DNA of 64,000 bases from Pacificibacter marinus (GTDB lineage: Bacteria > Pseudomonadota > Alphaproteobacteria > Rhodobacterales > Rhodobacteraceae): positions 7,064 through 71,063 of the forward strand of contig NZ_FNZV01000015.1 in assembly GCF_900109555.1 (NCBI RefSeq), given 5' to 3'. The notes under the pieces were generated by a model. That model saw nothing but the letters and a program-made list of their open reading frames with translations. It was not told the origin of the DNA and made no database searches. This document shows, piece by piece, positions 33,557 through 47,025 of this stretch (the first letter of the stretch is position 1; each line of letters opens with the position of its first letter). The position numbers were made by a program, and so were the translations under genes.

Positions 33557-33790
33557 ATGTATCAGACCTTCAACGAAACGAATCCGGTAGAGGATGGATT
33601 TGCCCCATTCTGTAACATCTTGCGAGAGTGCATTCTCGATGATTGGCCGATCTCGCCAGAGGAAATCTTACTGGGTGAAGCTGTAACAGAGCGCCGTCTG
33701 CACTCCCGCGTCACAGTGGCGAAAGAGGTCGGCATCGGTGCGCAGGTTGCATGCGCTAGCGCTGTCAAAAATGAGGCTCAGATTGACTGA
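33557..33790 (+). CDS. hypothetical protein or gene remnant
   Basis: The frame ending at TGA 33788-33790 encodes FCNILRECILDDWPISPEEI, then GEAVTERRLHSRVTVAKEVG, which has helix-rich, DNA-binding-like character but matches no family I can name. ATG 33557 lacks a ribosome site; a GTG at 33509 is also in frame. It may be the tail of a larger decayed gene. It sits 142 bp from tRNA-Leu, a common spot for integrated elements. Confidence 0.35.
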   Translation: MYQTFNETNPVEDGFAPFCNILRECILDDWPISPEEILLGEAVTERRLHSRVTVAKEVGIGAQVACASAVKNEAQID

Positions 33791-33932
33791 CGACTGAACG
33801 CAAATAGCAGACACAAGGCGAGATTTTGATCTCAAATCTCATGACTAAAGCTATAAAGTTTGGAATGTGTGTTTTGAGCAAACATTCAGTTTACTCATCG
33901 TAGGTTGGGTTGGTGGACAACCCTATATATAT

Positions 33933-34019
33933 TGGTACCCGCGGGCGGACTCGAACCGCCAAGCCTGTTACAGCGGGGGATTTTGAATCCCCTGTGTCTA
34001 CCAATTCCACCACGCGGGC
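33933..34019 (-). tRNA. tRNA-Leu (CAA)
   Basis: The minus strand encodes an 87-nt tRNA beginning GCCCGCGTGGTGGAATTGGT and ending CGCGGGTACCA, with CCA encoded. The anticodon arm is GGGGA-TTCAAAA-TCCCC, giving anticodon CAA, which reads UUG. The long variable arm and acceptor stem pair correctly, and GGTTCGAGTCC forms the T arm, so the gene looks intact. Confidence 0.96.
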
Positions 34020-34175
34020 AGATGAAACTCAAGGTCGTTAAGACCGTTCGCTTCGTCGTAGAGGGGATTTAGCGAAGCGCGCGCGGGTCCACAAGAGGGA
34101 TATGACAGTTCTTGCAAAAAAAATGTCATTTTATTTTTCGGACACCCGCACGCGCCTTATTTTACTGGGGTTGCT

Positions 34176-35045
34176 CTAAAGGCGATCTGCAGAAAATGTA
34201 TCGCAATCTCGCAGATCACCACTGTTGTAACCCGTTTTGAACCAAGCTTGGCGTTGTTTCGAGGTGCCATGGGTAAATGTATGGGGTTGCGGCACGCGCC
34301 CTGCGTTCTTTTGTAGCGTGTCATCGCCGATTTGTTTGGCCGCATTCAAGGCTTCGGCAATATCGCCACGCTCAAGCGTGTTAAAGCGTTTGTCAGCTTC
34401 ACGCGCCCAGATGCCGGAAAAACAATCGGCTTGCAGTTCAATACGCACAGAAATGGCATTACTGCCCTCAGTTGACGATTGTGCCCGCACTTGATTGGCT
34501 TGACCCAAGATGCCCAATTCGTTTTGCACGTGATGCGCCACTTCATGCGCAACCACATAGGCGGCAGCAAAGTCACCCCCTGCCCCAAGTTGACGCTCCA
34601 TCGTGGTGAAAAACGCCGTGTCGAGATAGACCTTTTTATCACCTGGGCAGTAAAACGGCCCCGTCGCGCCAGAAGCCCCACCACAAGGGCTTTGGGTCAC
34701 ATCTTTATACAGCACCAAAACAGGGGCTTGGTATGTGGTGCGCGCTTGGCTTTGAAACAGGTCCGTCCAAATTTCTTCGGTGTCCGCCAATGTTACAGAT
34801 ACAAACTGTGCCGCTTTTTCATCGGCCGCTGTTATTTGATTGCTTTGCGATGTGGTGCTGCCTGTGCCCGCGACCTGATTGAGCAAAGGTGTGACATCAA
34901 TGCCAAGCGCATAGCCAATAATTAGCACCGCGATCAAACCAACGCCGCCAATAGCTTTGCCACCCGTTGCCCGACCACCGCCACCGCCACTGCTGCGTCT
35001 ACGATCTTCGATATTGCGCGAACCGCGCCGACCTTGCCACTTCAT
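34176..35045 (-). CDS. ypfJ: YpfJ-family neutral zinc metallopeptidase
   Basis: This 289-aa protein starts at ATG 35045 (MKWQGRRGSRN). It has a basic Gly-rich N-terminus, one membrane anchor (about residues 32-50, GGVGLIAVLIIGYALGI) and the zinc-protease motif HEVAHH with flanking family residues (APVLVLYKD, CGGASGATGPFYCPGDKKVY, RIELQADCFSGIWA). The family is widespread but its substrate is unknown. The frame extends 138 bp further upstream to 35183, but that part has no ribosome site and lies outside the family N-terminus. Confidence 0.88.
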   Translation of the reverse strand: MKWQGRRGSRNIEDRRRSSGGGGGRATGGKAIGGVGLIAVLIIGYALGIDVTPLLNQVAGTGSTTSQSNQITAADEKAAQFVSVTLADTEEIWTDLFQSQARTTYQAPVLVLYKDVTQSPCGGASGATGPFYCPGDKKVYLDTAFFTTMERQLGAGGDFAAAYVVAHEVAHHVQNELGILGQANQVRAQSSTEGSNAISVRIELQADCFSGIWAREADKRFNTLERGDIAEALNAAKQIGDDTLQKNAGRVPQPHTFTHGTSKQRQAWFKTGYNSGDLRDCDTFSADRL

Positions 35046-35183
35046 TACTCTACCCTCAAAATTTAACCTGCTCACATTAGCGTCAGCAAGCCGTCTCACA
35101 AGGGAAAAAGCTCTATCGGACCTTGACGCTAAGGGAACAATGCAGCCAAAAGAGTTAAAACAAGCAGCAGGGACATCAGGCAC

Positions 35184-35762
35184 ATGTTGAAACGGCTATA
35201 TGACTGGACTTTGTCCATGGCACAGCACCCACGCGCGCTTTGGGCATTGGCCTTTGTCGCCTTTGTGGAAAGCTCGGTGTTTCCCATCCCGCCTGACATT
35301 TTAATGATTCCGCTGATTGTTGCACGTCCCAAAGCCGCCTTTAAAATTGCTTTTGTGGCCACAGCCGCATCTGTCGCGGGCGGCATGTTGGGCTATTACA
35401 TAGGATATGGCGCATTCGAGACAATTGGCCGACCTGTGTTGGAATTCTACGGAAAAGACGCGTATTTTGATGAATTCGCGCTGAAATACAATGAATGGGG
35501 CGCTTGGGCTGTGCTGATAGCTGGCGTCACCCCGTTCCCTTATAAAGTGATCACGATCTTATCTGGCGCGACGGCATTGTCCCTGCCCATCTTTATCGCC
35601 GCCTCAATCACCGCACGGGCTTTGCGGTTCTTTATTGTGGCCGCGTTGTTGTGGAAATTCGGTGAACCCATTCGCACCTTTATCGAAAAGCGCCTTGGAC
35701 TGATGTTCATTGCCTTTGTTGTACTTTTATTGGGCGGCTTTTGCGCTGTGAAATTCATATGA
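35184..35762 (+). CDS. DedA/YqaA-like membrane protein (VTT domain)
   Basis: This 192-aa polytopic inner-membrane protein has the VTT-domain pattern: FVESSVFPIPPDILMIPL, GGMLGYYIGYGAFETIGRPV and the conserved GVTPFPYKVITILSGATAL. YqaA/DedA proteins affect membrane lipid and proton-dependent homeostasis, but a precise substrate is not established here. Its TGA overlaps the dsbB start (ATGA 35759-35762), so the two are coupled. Confidence 0.85.
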   Translation: MLKRLYDWTLSMAQHPRALWALAFVAFVESSVFPIPPDILMIPLIVARPKAAFKIAFVATAASVAGGMLGYYIGYGAFETIGRPVLEFYGKDAYFDEFALKYNEWGAWAVLIAGVTPFPYKVITILSGATALSLPIFIAASITARALRFFIVAALLWKFGEPIRTFIEKRLGLMFIAFVVLLLGGFCAVKFI

Positions 35763-36232
35763 AAAATCTTACACGTACACAACTTGTTGCCTTGGCAGCC
35801 GGCGGATCGCTTGCTTTGCTTCTTGGGGCGTTTTTCTTTCAAGCTTTGGGTTATGCGCCTTGTAAAATGTGCCTATGGCAGCGCTGGCCTCATGTGGTAG
35901 CGATTTTTGTTGGCGCGGCCTACATGGGCGTGCAATCACGTGTTTTGCTTTGGTTTGGCGCGCTGGCCGCGGCCGTCACCGCAGGCTTGGGCGCCTTTCA
36001 CACTGGGGTTGAGCGCAAATGGTGGGAAGGTCCGACATCTTGTACAGGTGGCGGCGATGCGCTGTCTGGCCTGACGGGGGGCGATCTTTTGCCCGGCTCA
36101 CCGGTGGATGCCATTGTGATGTGCGATCAAGTGTCTTGGGAATTTTTAGGGCTGTCTATGGCAAGCTATAATTTCGCGTTTTCAGCGCTTTTGGTGGCGA
36201 TTTGGTTGGTCGCTGCGCGCAAGCACGCCTAA
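35759..36232 (+). CDS. dsbB: disulfide bond formation protein B
   Basis: This 157-aa protein has four membrane helices and two periplasmic cysteine pairs: Cys35-x-x-Cys38 in PCKMCLWQRWPH and the later pair in SCTGGG and VMCDQ. It reoxidises DsbA with quinone. The start is ATG 35759, overlapping the preceding gene's stop; the GALGAFHTGVERKWWEGP segment also fits the family. DsbA is not in this window. Confidence 0.88.
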   Translation: MKNLTRTQLVALAAGGSLALLLGAFFFQALGYAPCKMCLWQRWPHVVAIFVGAAYMGVQSRVLLWFGALAAAVTAGLGAFHTGVERKWWEGPTSCTGGGDALSGLTGGDLLPGSPVDAIVMCDQVSWEFLGLSMASYNFAFSALLVAIWLVAARKHA

Positions 36233-36354
36233 GCCCCCATTTGAACGCTTTGTATCGCCTCTGAGGGGCAATGAGTCATTGCACCCTATATCCTGTCTGG
36301 GTTAGACTGCAGGTCAACGATATATAGACCTCATAACAACCACAGGCGGACATC

Positions 36355-39138
36355 GTGAGCGACACTCCACAAACTCCTGAGTCTGAAGACGACACACCAC
36401 GCGAGCCAATGTTTCACGACGGGCCGACGATCTCTATCACCGCAGAGATGAAAAGCTCGTATCTGGATTACGCAATGAGCGTGATCGTGAGCCGTGCCAT
36501 TCCGGATTTGCGCGATGGTCTAAAACCTGTGCATCGCCGCATTTTGTTTGCGATGTATGAGGCTGGCAACACCCACGACAAAAGCTACCGTAAATCTGCG
36601 CGTGCTGTTGGCGACACGATGGGTAAATATCACCCGCATGGTGACTCTGCGATCTATGACGCTTTGGTGCGGATGGCTCAGCCGTTTTCCATGTCCCTGC
36701 CCTTGCTTGATGGTCAGGGTAACTTTGGCTCTATGGACGGCGATATGGCAGCTGCGATGCGCTATACCGAAGTGCGTATGGACAAACCTGCCGCCTATTT
36801 GCTGGCAGATATCGACAAAGACACCGTTGATTACACGCTGAACTATGACGGCAAAGACCGCGAACCCACTGTTTTGCCCGCACGTTACCCCAATATGCTG
36901 GTCAACGGCGCTGGTGGTATCGCTGTGGGGATGGCGACAAATATTCCGCCACACAATTTGGGCGAAGTCATTGATGCGACCTTGGCCATGATCGAAAACC
37001 CCGATCTGTCCATGGAACGCTTGATGGAAATCATCCCTGGTCCGGATTTCCCCACTGGGGCGATGATGCTGGGGCGTGCTGGCGCGCGCAAAGCCTATCT
37101 TGAAGGCCGTGGGTCCGTGATCATTCGCGCGAAAACCCGCGTCGAAGAAATTCGCAAAGACCGTTATGCCATCGTTGTTGATGAGATTCCCTATCAGGTC
37201 AACAAAGCGACGATGATCGAAAAGATCGCAGAACTTGTGCGCGAAAAGCGCGTTGAAGGCATTTCGCACGTTCAAGATGAATCAGATCGCAACGGTGTGC
37301 GGGTCGTGGTCGAATTGAAACGCGATGCCACACCCGAAGTTGTGCTGAACCAATTGTTCCGCTTTACGCCGCTGCAAACCTACTTTGGCTGTAACATGCT
37401 GGCGCTGAACAATGGTCGCCCCGAGCAGCTGACATTGCGCGATTTCTTGACCAACTTCATTATCTTCCGCGAAGAAGTTGTCGCCCGCCGCACTGCGTTT
37501 GAACTACGCAAGGCACGTGATCGTGCGCATATCTTGTGTGGTTTGGCTGTGGCTGTGACCAACGTTGACGAAGTTGTCGCCACCATCCGGTCTTCTGCCG
37601 ATGCAGCTGAAGCCCGCTCGAAACTGATGACACGTCGTTGGCCTGCCCAAGACATCGCGCCCTATATCAAGCTGGTCGATGATCCGTCGCACACCATCAA
37701 CGAAGATGGCACATACAACCTGTCCGAAGTTCAAGCCCGCGCGATCCTTGATCTGCGCTTGCAGCGCTTGACACAGATCGGCGTCAAAGAAGTCACTGAC
37801 GAGTTGCAAGAACTTGCAGGCAAAATCAAAGATTTTCTTGAAATCTTGGCCTCACGCGAACGCATTATGTCGATCATTTCCGATGAGCTGACAGAGGTGA
37901 AAAACCTGTTTGCCGTGCCACGTCGCACCGAAATTGTTGACTGGTCTGGCGATGCCTCTGACGAAGATCTGATCGAAAAAGAAGACATGGTCGTGACCAT
38001 TACGTCCTCTGGCTGGGCCAAACGTACGCCTTTGGCCGATTACCGTGCGCAAAAGCGTGGCGGCAAAGGTCTGTCTGGCATGGCGACCAAAGACGAAGAC
38101 GTGATCACCACGCTGTTCGTTGCCAACACCCACACGCAACTGTTGTTCTTTACGGATGACGGTATGGCCTACAAGCTGAAAACATGGCGTTTGCCACTTG
38201 GTGGTCGTACCGCCAAAGGCAAGCCGATCGTCAACATTTTGCCCATTCCAACCGGCGTCGGCATTGCTGCGATCATGCCTGTGGACCGTGAAGAAGTGGA
38301 ATGGGATGATCTACAAGTCATCTTTGCCACCTCAAAAGGCTCTGTGCGCCGCAACCGTTTGTCAGATTTCACCAATGTCAAAGCCAACGGCAAGATCGCG
38401 ATGAAATTTGAGGGCGAAGACGAAGGCACTCGCCTGATCAACGCCCGCATCTGTGATGAAAACGATGATGTGATGCTTGTCACCTCTTCTGGTCGTGCGA
38501 TCCGGTTCCCTGTGACTGATGTACGTGTGTTCAACTCGCGTGCCTCGCTCGGTGTGCGTGGCATCAAAATGACCGATGATGAAGTCGTATCGATGTCTGT
38601 GATCCGCCATTTCGAGGCCGAAGCATCAGAACGCGCCGCCTATCTGAAAATGCGTCGTGCGCAAGCTGGCGCGGATGAGGTCGAGGGCACGGATGACGAT
38701 GAAGACGCCGTCGAAAGTGCGATCTCACCAGAGCGCTTTGAGGAAATGAAGGCCGCAGAAGAATTGCTGGTCACCATTTCCAAAGGCGGTACTGGCAAAC
38801 TGTCGTCCAGCCATGATTACCCCGTGCGCGGGCGTGGCGGTATGGGCGTGACAGCGATGGACAAAGCCATGCGCGGCGGGGCTCTTGTTGCGTCCTTCCC
38901 TGTGACTTTGGACGATCAAATCATGCTGGCCACCTCAAAAGGTCAATCGATCCGCTGCCCTGTGCAAGGCATCTCGTTCCGCTCGCGCTCTGCGGGTGGT
39001 GTTAAGGTGTTCAACACAGGAAAAGGCGAAGAAGTCGTCTCTGTCGCCTACATCGCGGAAAGTGATGAAGAAGATCAGGTTGAAGCGACCGACACCGATG
39101 CCACAGACGCGTCACCACAGACACCAAGCGACAGCTAA
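36355..39138 (+). CDS. gyrA: DNA gyrase subunit A
   Basis: This 927-aa protein starts at GTG 36355 behind AGGCGGA. It has the breakage-reunion domain with the catalytic Tyr in [10 protein letters not shown], and the quinolone-resistance region [20 protein letters not shown] keeps Ser and Asp at the positions equivalent to E. coli 83 and 87, so it looks like a sensitive type. The six-bladed C-terminal domain carries the GyrA-box region ([11 protein letters not shown]). An acidic insert ([11 protein letters not shown]) accounts for the length, as is common in this class. A hairpin terminator follows. Confidence 0.98.
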   Translation: MSDTPQTPESEDDTPREPMFHDGPTISITAEMKSSYLDYAMSVIVSRAIPDLRDGLKPVHRRILFAMYEAGNTHDKSYRKSARAVGDTMGKYHPHGDSAIYDALVRMAQPFSMSLPLLDGQGNFGSMDGDMAAAMRYTEVRMDKPAAYLLADIDKDTVDYTLNYDGKDREPTVLPARYPNMLVNGAGGIAVGMATNIPPHNLGEVIDATLAMIENPDLSMERLMEIIPGPDFPTGAMMLGRAGARKAYLEGRGSVIIRAKTRVEEIRKDRYAIVVDEIPYQVNKATMIEKIAELVREKRVEGISHVQDESDRNGVRVVVELKRDATPEVVLNQLFRFTPLQTYFGCNMLALNNGRPEQLTLRDFLTNFIIFREEVVARRTAFELRKARDRAHILCGLAVAVTNVDEVVATIRSSADAAEARSKLMTRRWPAQDIAPYIKLVDDPSHTINEDGTYNLSEVQARAILDLRLQRLTQIGVKEVTDELQELAGKIKDFLEILASRERIMSIISDELTEVKNLFAVPRRTEIVDWSGDASDEDLIEKEDMVVTITSSGWAKRTPLADYRAQKRGGKGLSGMATKDEDVITTLFVANTHTQLLFFTDDGMAYKLKTWRLPLGGRTAKGKPIVNILPIPTGVGIAAIMPVDREEVEWDDLQVIFATSKGSVRRNRLSDFTNVKANGKIAMKFEGEDEGTRLINARICDENDDVMLVTSSGRAIRFPVTDVRVFNSRASLGVRGIKMTDDEVVSMSVIRHFEAEASERAAYLKMRRAQAGADEVEGTDDDEDAVESAISPERFEEMKAAEELLVTISKGGTGKLSSSHDYPVRGRGGMGVTAMDKAMRGGALVASFPVTLDDQIMLATSKGQSIRCPVQGISFRSRSAGGVKVFNTGKGEEVVSVAYIAESDEEDQVEATDTDATDASPQTPSDS

Positions 39139-39163
39139 ACGTCGCACGTGTCTTTCGATTTTG

Positions 39164-39192
39164 GCGGGGGCTCTCCTGGAGTCTCCGCTTTT
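39164..39192 (+). terminator. rho-independent terminator after gyrA
   Basis: GCGGGGGCTC (39164-39173) pairs with GAGTCTCCGC (39179-39188), a 10-bp stem with two G-T pairs and a 5-nt loop, followed directly by TTTT and then CCTTT. It lies 25 bp after the gyrA stop. Confidence 0.8.
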
Positions 39193-39220
39193 CCTTTAAA
39201 TTCTCGCAGCACTGGGCTAG

Positions 39221-40573
39221 ATGAGCGGCATGACACAGATATTACACATCGTTGGCGGCGGAATGGCCGGATCAGAGGCAGCGTGGCAAGCTGCCAATTT
39301 GGGCGTACAAGTGGTGATCCACGAGATGCGGCCCAAGGTTGAAACCTTTGCACACCAAACGGGTAATTTGGCCGAAATGGTTTGTTCCAATTCGTTCAGA
39401 TCCGATGACGATGAACAAAATGCCGTTGGGCTTTTGCACTGGGAAATGCGGGCGGCCAATGGTTTGATCATGGCCGCTGCCGAAAAACACCGATTGCCCG
39501 CTGGTGGTGCTTTGGCTGTCGACCGCGAAGCCTTTGCCGAATTTGTGACGCAAGAAATCAACGCTCATCCAAATATCTCGATTGAATATGGCGAAGTGAA
39601 TGAAATTCCATCCGAGGGCACGTGGGTTTTCGCCACAGGTCCCCTGACCTCGCCCAAACTTGGTGAAGCGATTGCCAAAGAAACCGGCGCAGATCGTCTG
39701 GCGTTTTTCGATGCCATCGCGCCGATCATTTACCGCGACAGCATCAATATGGATGTGGCGTGGATGCAGTCGCGTTACGATAAAGGCGAGACAGAAGAAG
39801 AGCAAAAAGCCTATCTCAACTGCCCGATGACCAAAGACCAATACGAGGCTTTCATCGACGCACTTTTGGCGGCTGATAAAACCGAATTCCACGAGGGCGA
39901 AACAGCTGGCTATTTCGACGGTTGTTTGCCGATCGAAGTCATGGCCGAGCGCGGCCGTGAAACGCTGCGTTTTGGCCCGATGAAACCTGTTGGCCTGACC
40001 AACACGCATGACCCAGAAACCAAAGCCTATGCCGTGGTACAGCTGCGCCGCGACAATAAACTAGGCACTTTGTACAACATCGTCGGCTTTCAAACTAAAA
40101 TGAAATACGGCGCTCAGGCCGAGGTCTTTAAGATGATACCCGGCTTGGAAGAGGCAAAATTTGCCCGTCTAGGCGGCATTCATCGCAATACTTTTTTGAA
40201 CTCTCCCACATTGCTTGATGATCAGATGCGTTTGAAATCAAAGCCAAATGTGCGTTTTTCAGGTCAGGTCACGGGTGTCGAAGGCTATGTAGAATCTGCC
40301 GCTATGGGATTGCTGGCTGGTCGTTTAGCCGCTCATGAAATCTTGGGCACGCCCATCACGCCCCCTAATGGCAACACAGCTATGGGCGCGCTGATCCATC
40401 ACATCACGGGCGGCGCAGAAGCAAAAACGTTTCAGCCGATGAACGTGAACTTTGGCCTGTTCCCACCTGTTGAAGGTCTCAAAGGCGGGCGACGCGGTCG
40501 CAAAGATCGTTACAAAGCCTATACTGATCGCGCTAAAGAAACATTTAATCAATGGCTTGAAGGTCAAAGTTAA
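39221..40573 (+). CDS. trmFO: tRNA m5U54 methyltransferase, folate/FAD-dependent
   Basis: This 450-aa flavoprotein (or 447 aa from ATG 39230) forms ribothymidine at tRNA position 54 using methylenetetrahydrofolate. Key blocks are the FAD-binding [15 protein letters not shown], the family segment [20 protein letters not shown] with the catalytic Cys, and [20 protein letters not shown]. The C-terminal [20 protein letters not shown] is typical. The stop overlaps the gluQ start by one base. Most alphaproteobacteria and Gram-positives use this enzyme instead of TrmA. Confidence 0.95.
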   Translation: MSGMTQILHIVGGGMAGSEAAWQAANLGVQVVIHEMRPKVETFAHQTGNLAEMVCSNSFRSDDDEQNAVGLLHWEMRAANGLIMAAAEKHRLPAGGALAVDREAFAEFVTQEINAHPNISIEYGEVNEIPSEGTWVFATGPLTSPKLGEAIAKETGADRLAFFDAIAPIIYRDSINMDVAWMQSRYDKGETEEEQKAYLNCPMTKDQYEAFIDALLAADKTEFHEGETAGYFDGCLPIEVMAERGRETLRFGPMKPVGLTNTHDPETKAYAVVQLRRDNKLGTLYNIVGFQTKMKYGAQAEVFKMIPGLEEAKFARLGGIHRNTFLNSPTLLDDQMRLKSKPNVRFSGQVTGVEGYVESAAMGLLAGRLAAHEILGTPITPPNGNTAMGALIHHITGGAEAKTFQPMNVNFGLFPPVEGLKGGRRGRKDRYKAYTDRAKETFNQWLEGQS

Positions 40574-41415
40574 TGTCATTTGTGACCCGATTTGCACCAA
40601 GCCCAACAGGGCCGCTGCATCTCGGGCACGCCTATTCTGCGTTGATCGCGTATGACATGGCGCGCGCCAATGGCGGGCGCTTTTTGCTGCGATTTGAAGA
40701 CACCGATTTAGAGCGATCAAAACCTGAATACGTGCAACAAACCCTGGATGATTTGACGTGGCTTGGCATCACATGGGATGCGGCACCTCTGTTTCAATCT
40801 CAGAACTTAGATGTATACAATCAGAGCCTTGCAGAACTAATCTCACAAGGGTTGACGTACCCGTGTCGGTGTAGTCGCAAAGACATCGCTGCGGCCCTGT
40901 CTGCCCCACAAGAAGGCGCGCCGCACCACCTTTATCCGCAAACCTGCAAACACCGCGCCATGTCGGACCGCGCCGAGGGCGATGCAATCCGTCTACATAT
41001 GGATCGCGCTTGTGACACCTTAGGCAATATGGATCTTGTGTTTGAAGAGTTGGGTGAAATCAATAAAGGTACATATCACATTGATAAAAATGCACTTATG
41101 CGTGACGTAGGTGACATTATTATCGGGCGCAAAGACATTCAAACTGCGGCGTATTTCATGGCCTCAGCCATTGATGATATCCGCCAAGACATCACCCATG
41201 TGGTGCGCGGTGTCGATTTGTTTGAGTTCACCCAAGTTCAAGTGCTGCTACTGCATCTACTTGGACACAAGCCACCGAAGTATTATCACCATGATCTGAT
41301 CCGCGACGATGCAGGCAAACGTTTGGCCAAACGCGATGACGCGCGCGCCATTTCGAAATATCGCAATGACGGCGCAACACCAAATGATATCAGACAGATG
41401 GTTGGACTTCTTTAA
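40573..41415 (+). CDS. gluQ: glutamyl-Q tRNA(Asp) synthetase
   Basis: This 280-aa protein resembles the catalytic half of glutamyl-tRNA synthetase with no anticodon-binding domain, which defines GluQRS. It attaches glutamate to queuosine in tRNA-Asp. It has RFAPSPTGPLHLGHAYSALI (HIGH-type), the zinc-site cysteines in YPCRCSRKD and QTCKH, and the KMSK-like RLAKRDDARAI. The start overlaps the trmFO stop by one base (TAATG), so it is in the same operon. It is convergent with hisI, 6 bp away. Confidence 0.93.
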   Translation: MSFVTRFAPSPTGPLHLGHAYSALIAYDMARANGGRFLLRFEDTDLERSKPEYVQQTLDDLTWLGITWDAAPLFQSQNLDVYNQSLAELISQGLTYPCRCSRKDIAAALSAPQEGAPHHLYPQTCKHRAMSDRAEGDAIRLHMDRACDTLGNMDLVFEELGEINKGTYHIDKNALMRDVGDIIIGRKDIQTAAYFMASAIDDIRQDITHVVRGVDLFEFTQVQVLLLHLLGHKPPKYYHHDLIRDDAGKRLAKRDDARAISKYRNDGATPNDIRQMVGLL

Positions 41416-41421
41416 GTCGCA

Positions 41422-41781
41422 TCATACCTCTGGCTGCATCAATTCCACCGTTTCACCATCGCGTACAGCGGTGTAAAAACAGGACCTCCGATTTGTGTGA
41501 CAGGCAGGACCCATTTGGTTGACGGTGACCAAGATGCAATCGCGATCACAATCATAGCGAAAATCGACCAGCTTTTGCACATGGCCGGAACTTTCGCCTT
41601 TGATCCAAAACGACTGACGCGAACGCGACCAATAGGTCACTTTTCCGGTTTCAAGCGTCATGGCTACAGACGCCGCATTCATCCAAGCCAGCATCAACAC
41701 CTCGCCAGAATCTGCGTCCTGCGCAATGGCGGGGATTAGCCCCTTGTCATCATATTTTAGCGAACTGGGATCAAACGTCAT
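41422..41781 (-). CDS. hisI: phosphoribosyl-AMP cyclohydrolase
   Basis: This 119-aa enzyme catalyses step 3 of histidine biosynthesis, opening phosphoribosyl-AMP. It has SGEVLMLAWMNAASVAMTLE, KVTYWSRSRQSFWIKGESSG, the metal-binding DCDRDCILV and ACHTNRRSCFY. There is no fused pyrophosphohydrolase (HisE) domain. The start at ATG 41781 follows AAAGGACC; a frame 66 bp longer is not needed. It is divergent from the scaffold-protein gene, and no other his genes are nearby. Confidence 0.95.
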   Translation of the reverse strand: MTFDPSSLKYDDKGLIPAIAQDADSGEVLMLAWMNAASVAMTLETGKVTYWSRSRQSFWIKGESSGHVQKLVDFRYDCDRDCILVTVNQMGPACHTNRRSCFYTAVRDGETVELMQPEV

Positions 41782-41845
41782 GGCCGGTCCTTTCAATGGG
41801 CTACCGCATGCCCTATCTAAGACCCAAGTCGTTGAAAGGCAAACC

Positions 41846-42277
41846 ATGTCGACAGATCTCGCTGCGCTCTATTCCGCCCGCCTTTTGGCGCTGGCTGCCG
41901 ATATTCCCCATCTCGGTCGCCTTGATGCGCCTGATGCCACCGTGCGCGAACGTGCGCCACTGTGCGGGTCGACTGTCACCGTTGATGTTACCGCCGATGA
42001 TGGTCGTATCACGGACTTTGCCCAAGATGTGAAAGCCTGCGCTTTGGGCCAAGCTGCCGCGGCTGTTGTGGGGCAAAATATCATTGGTCGCAATCTCGAT
42101 GACGTTGCCCAAGCCTTGAGCCAATTCACTGCGTTTCTCAAACAAGATGGGCCAGTCCCATCGGCACCCTTTGACGGGTTTGAGGCACTTTTGCCTGCAC
42201 GTGAGTACAAAAATAGACATGCTTCTATTTTGCTATCTTTGACGGCAGCTCACAAAGCATTGGCGTCGCTTGCTTGA
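41846..42277 (+). CDS. IscU/NifU-N-like Fe-S scaffold protein
   Basis: This 143-aa protein has the IscU fold: Cys40 in APLCGSTV and Cys65 in VKACALGQAAA. The third ligand Cys, expected in a motif like RHxC near the C-terminus, is replaced by Ser or Ala in KNRHASILL. The relatively divergent sequence suggests an accessory scaffold or SUF-type homologue rather than classical IscU. ATG 41846 follows GAAAGGC. It is divergent from hisI, with no isc or suf genes nearby. Confidence 0.75.
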   Translation: MSTDLAALYSARLLALAADIPHLGRLDAPDATVRERAPLCGSTVTVDVTADDGRITDFAQDVKACALGQAAAAVVGQNIIGRNLDDVAQALSQFTAFLKQDGPVPSAPFDGFEALLPAREYKNRHASILLSLTAAHKALASLA

Positions 42278-42309
42278 TTTTTCACCGGTTTTTCCATCAT
42301 GTACTGAGC

Positions 42310-42346
42310 AAAAAAAACCGCCGCACTTCACAACAGAAGGCGGCGG
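42310..42346 (-). terminator. strong rho-independent terminator (minus strand)
   Basis: On the minus strand CCGCCGC and GCGGCGG (plus-strand arms 42318-42324 and 42340-42346) form a 7-bp GC stem with a 15-nt loop, followed by eight T (42317-42310). It would end leftward transcripts coming from the small membrane-protein gene at 42472-42594, 125 nt beyond its stop. Confidence 0.85.
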
Positions 42347-42471
42347 GTCAGTAGAAATCTGAACGCTGGACAACGGGGTTGAGGCTCCGCAAGCAAACAT
42401 GAATAGGTAAGCTAGGCTGACACCCATTGGGACATGAGGTGGCAAACTGCGTTCAGATTACGGGCAGAAAC
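42347..42471 (-). ncRNA. possible structured RNA / long 3' UTR
   Basis: Between the small membrane-protein stop and its terminator, ATCTGAACGC (minus strand, 42458-42449) can pair perfectly with GCGTTCAGAT (42366-42357), closing an 83-nt internal region. The terminator then follows within 10 nt. A long-range closing stem next to a strong terminator is typical of sRNAs or structured 3' UTRs. The internal fold has not been determined, and no known RNA family was recognised. Confidence 0.4.
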
Positions 42472-42594
42472 TTAGAAAAATGCAGGGACAAGAAGTCCGC
42501 CAAACAAGATGACCAAAAGTGCAGTTGCACCAATCATATCTTCGACCAAAGTGCCCTTTGAGCGTTCTACAACGGATTTGATATCGCGGATCAT
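42472..42594 (-). CDS. 40-aa single-pass membrane protein
   Basis: ATG 42594 follows GAAAGGACGACAAG on the minus strand. The peptide begins with an amphipathic stretch (MIRDIKSVVERSKGTL) and has one hydrophobic helix (MIGATALLVILFGGLLVPAF), ending at TAA 42474-42472. The clear ribosome site, charge pattern and downstream terminator support a real gene. Function is unknown. It lies between the scaffold gene and recG, 111 bp after the recG stop on the same strand. Confidence 0.7.
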   Translation of the reverse strand: MIRDIKSVVERSKGTLVEDMIGATALLVILFGGLLVPAFF

Positions 42595-42705
42595 CTTGTC
42601 GTCCTTTCGAGAGGTTAACAGTTTGTTGCCTATTTGTTCTCATTTTTAACGACTCGTGTAAAGAACTTTTTAAGAACATTTGCGAACAAAATGTCAATAT
42701 CGCGC

Positions 42706-46937
<4,232 letters not shown>

Positions 46938-46980
46938 TTAGGAGAGCACAGCGGAGAGGTCCAGTGGGAGAATTCAATGA

Positions 46981-47019
46981 CAAGCTTGAACACTGCCGCG
47001 ACAACCGCAGTGTTGCTTG
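46981..47019 (-). terminator. hairpin downstream of ctrA
   Basis: AACACTGC (46989-46996) pairs perfectly with GCAGTGTT (47007-47014), extended by CAAGC and GCTTG at the outer ends. It lies just after the ctrA stop on the minus strand. There is no T-run, so it may slow transcription or protect the 3' end. Confidence 0.45.
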
Positions 47020-47025
47020 GCCAAC

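Noticed and set aside
33905-33922. small GGGTTG/CAACCC hairpin downstream of tRNA-Leu
   Set aside because: Only 6 bp and no T-run; too weak to call a terminator.
36520-37275. 251-codon minus-strand frame inside gyrA
   Set aside because: Antisense shadow of a highly conserved gene; no independent support.
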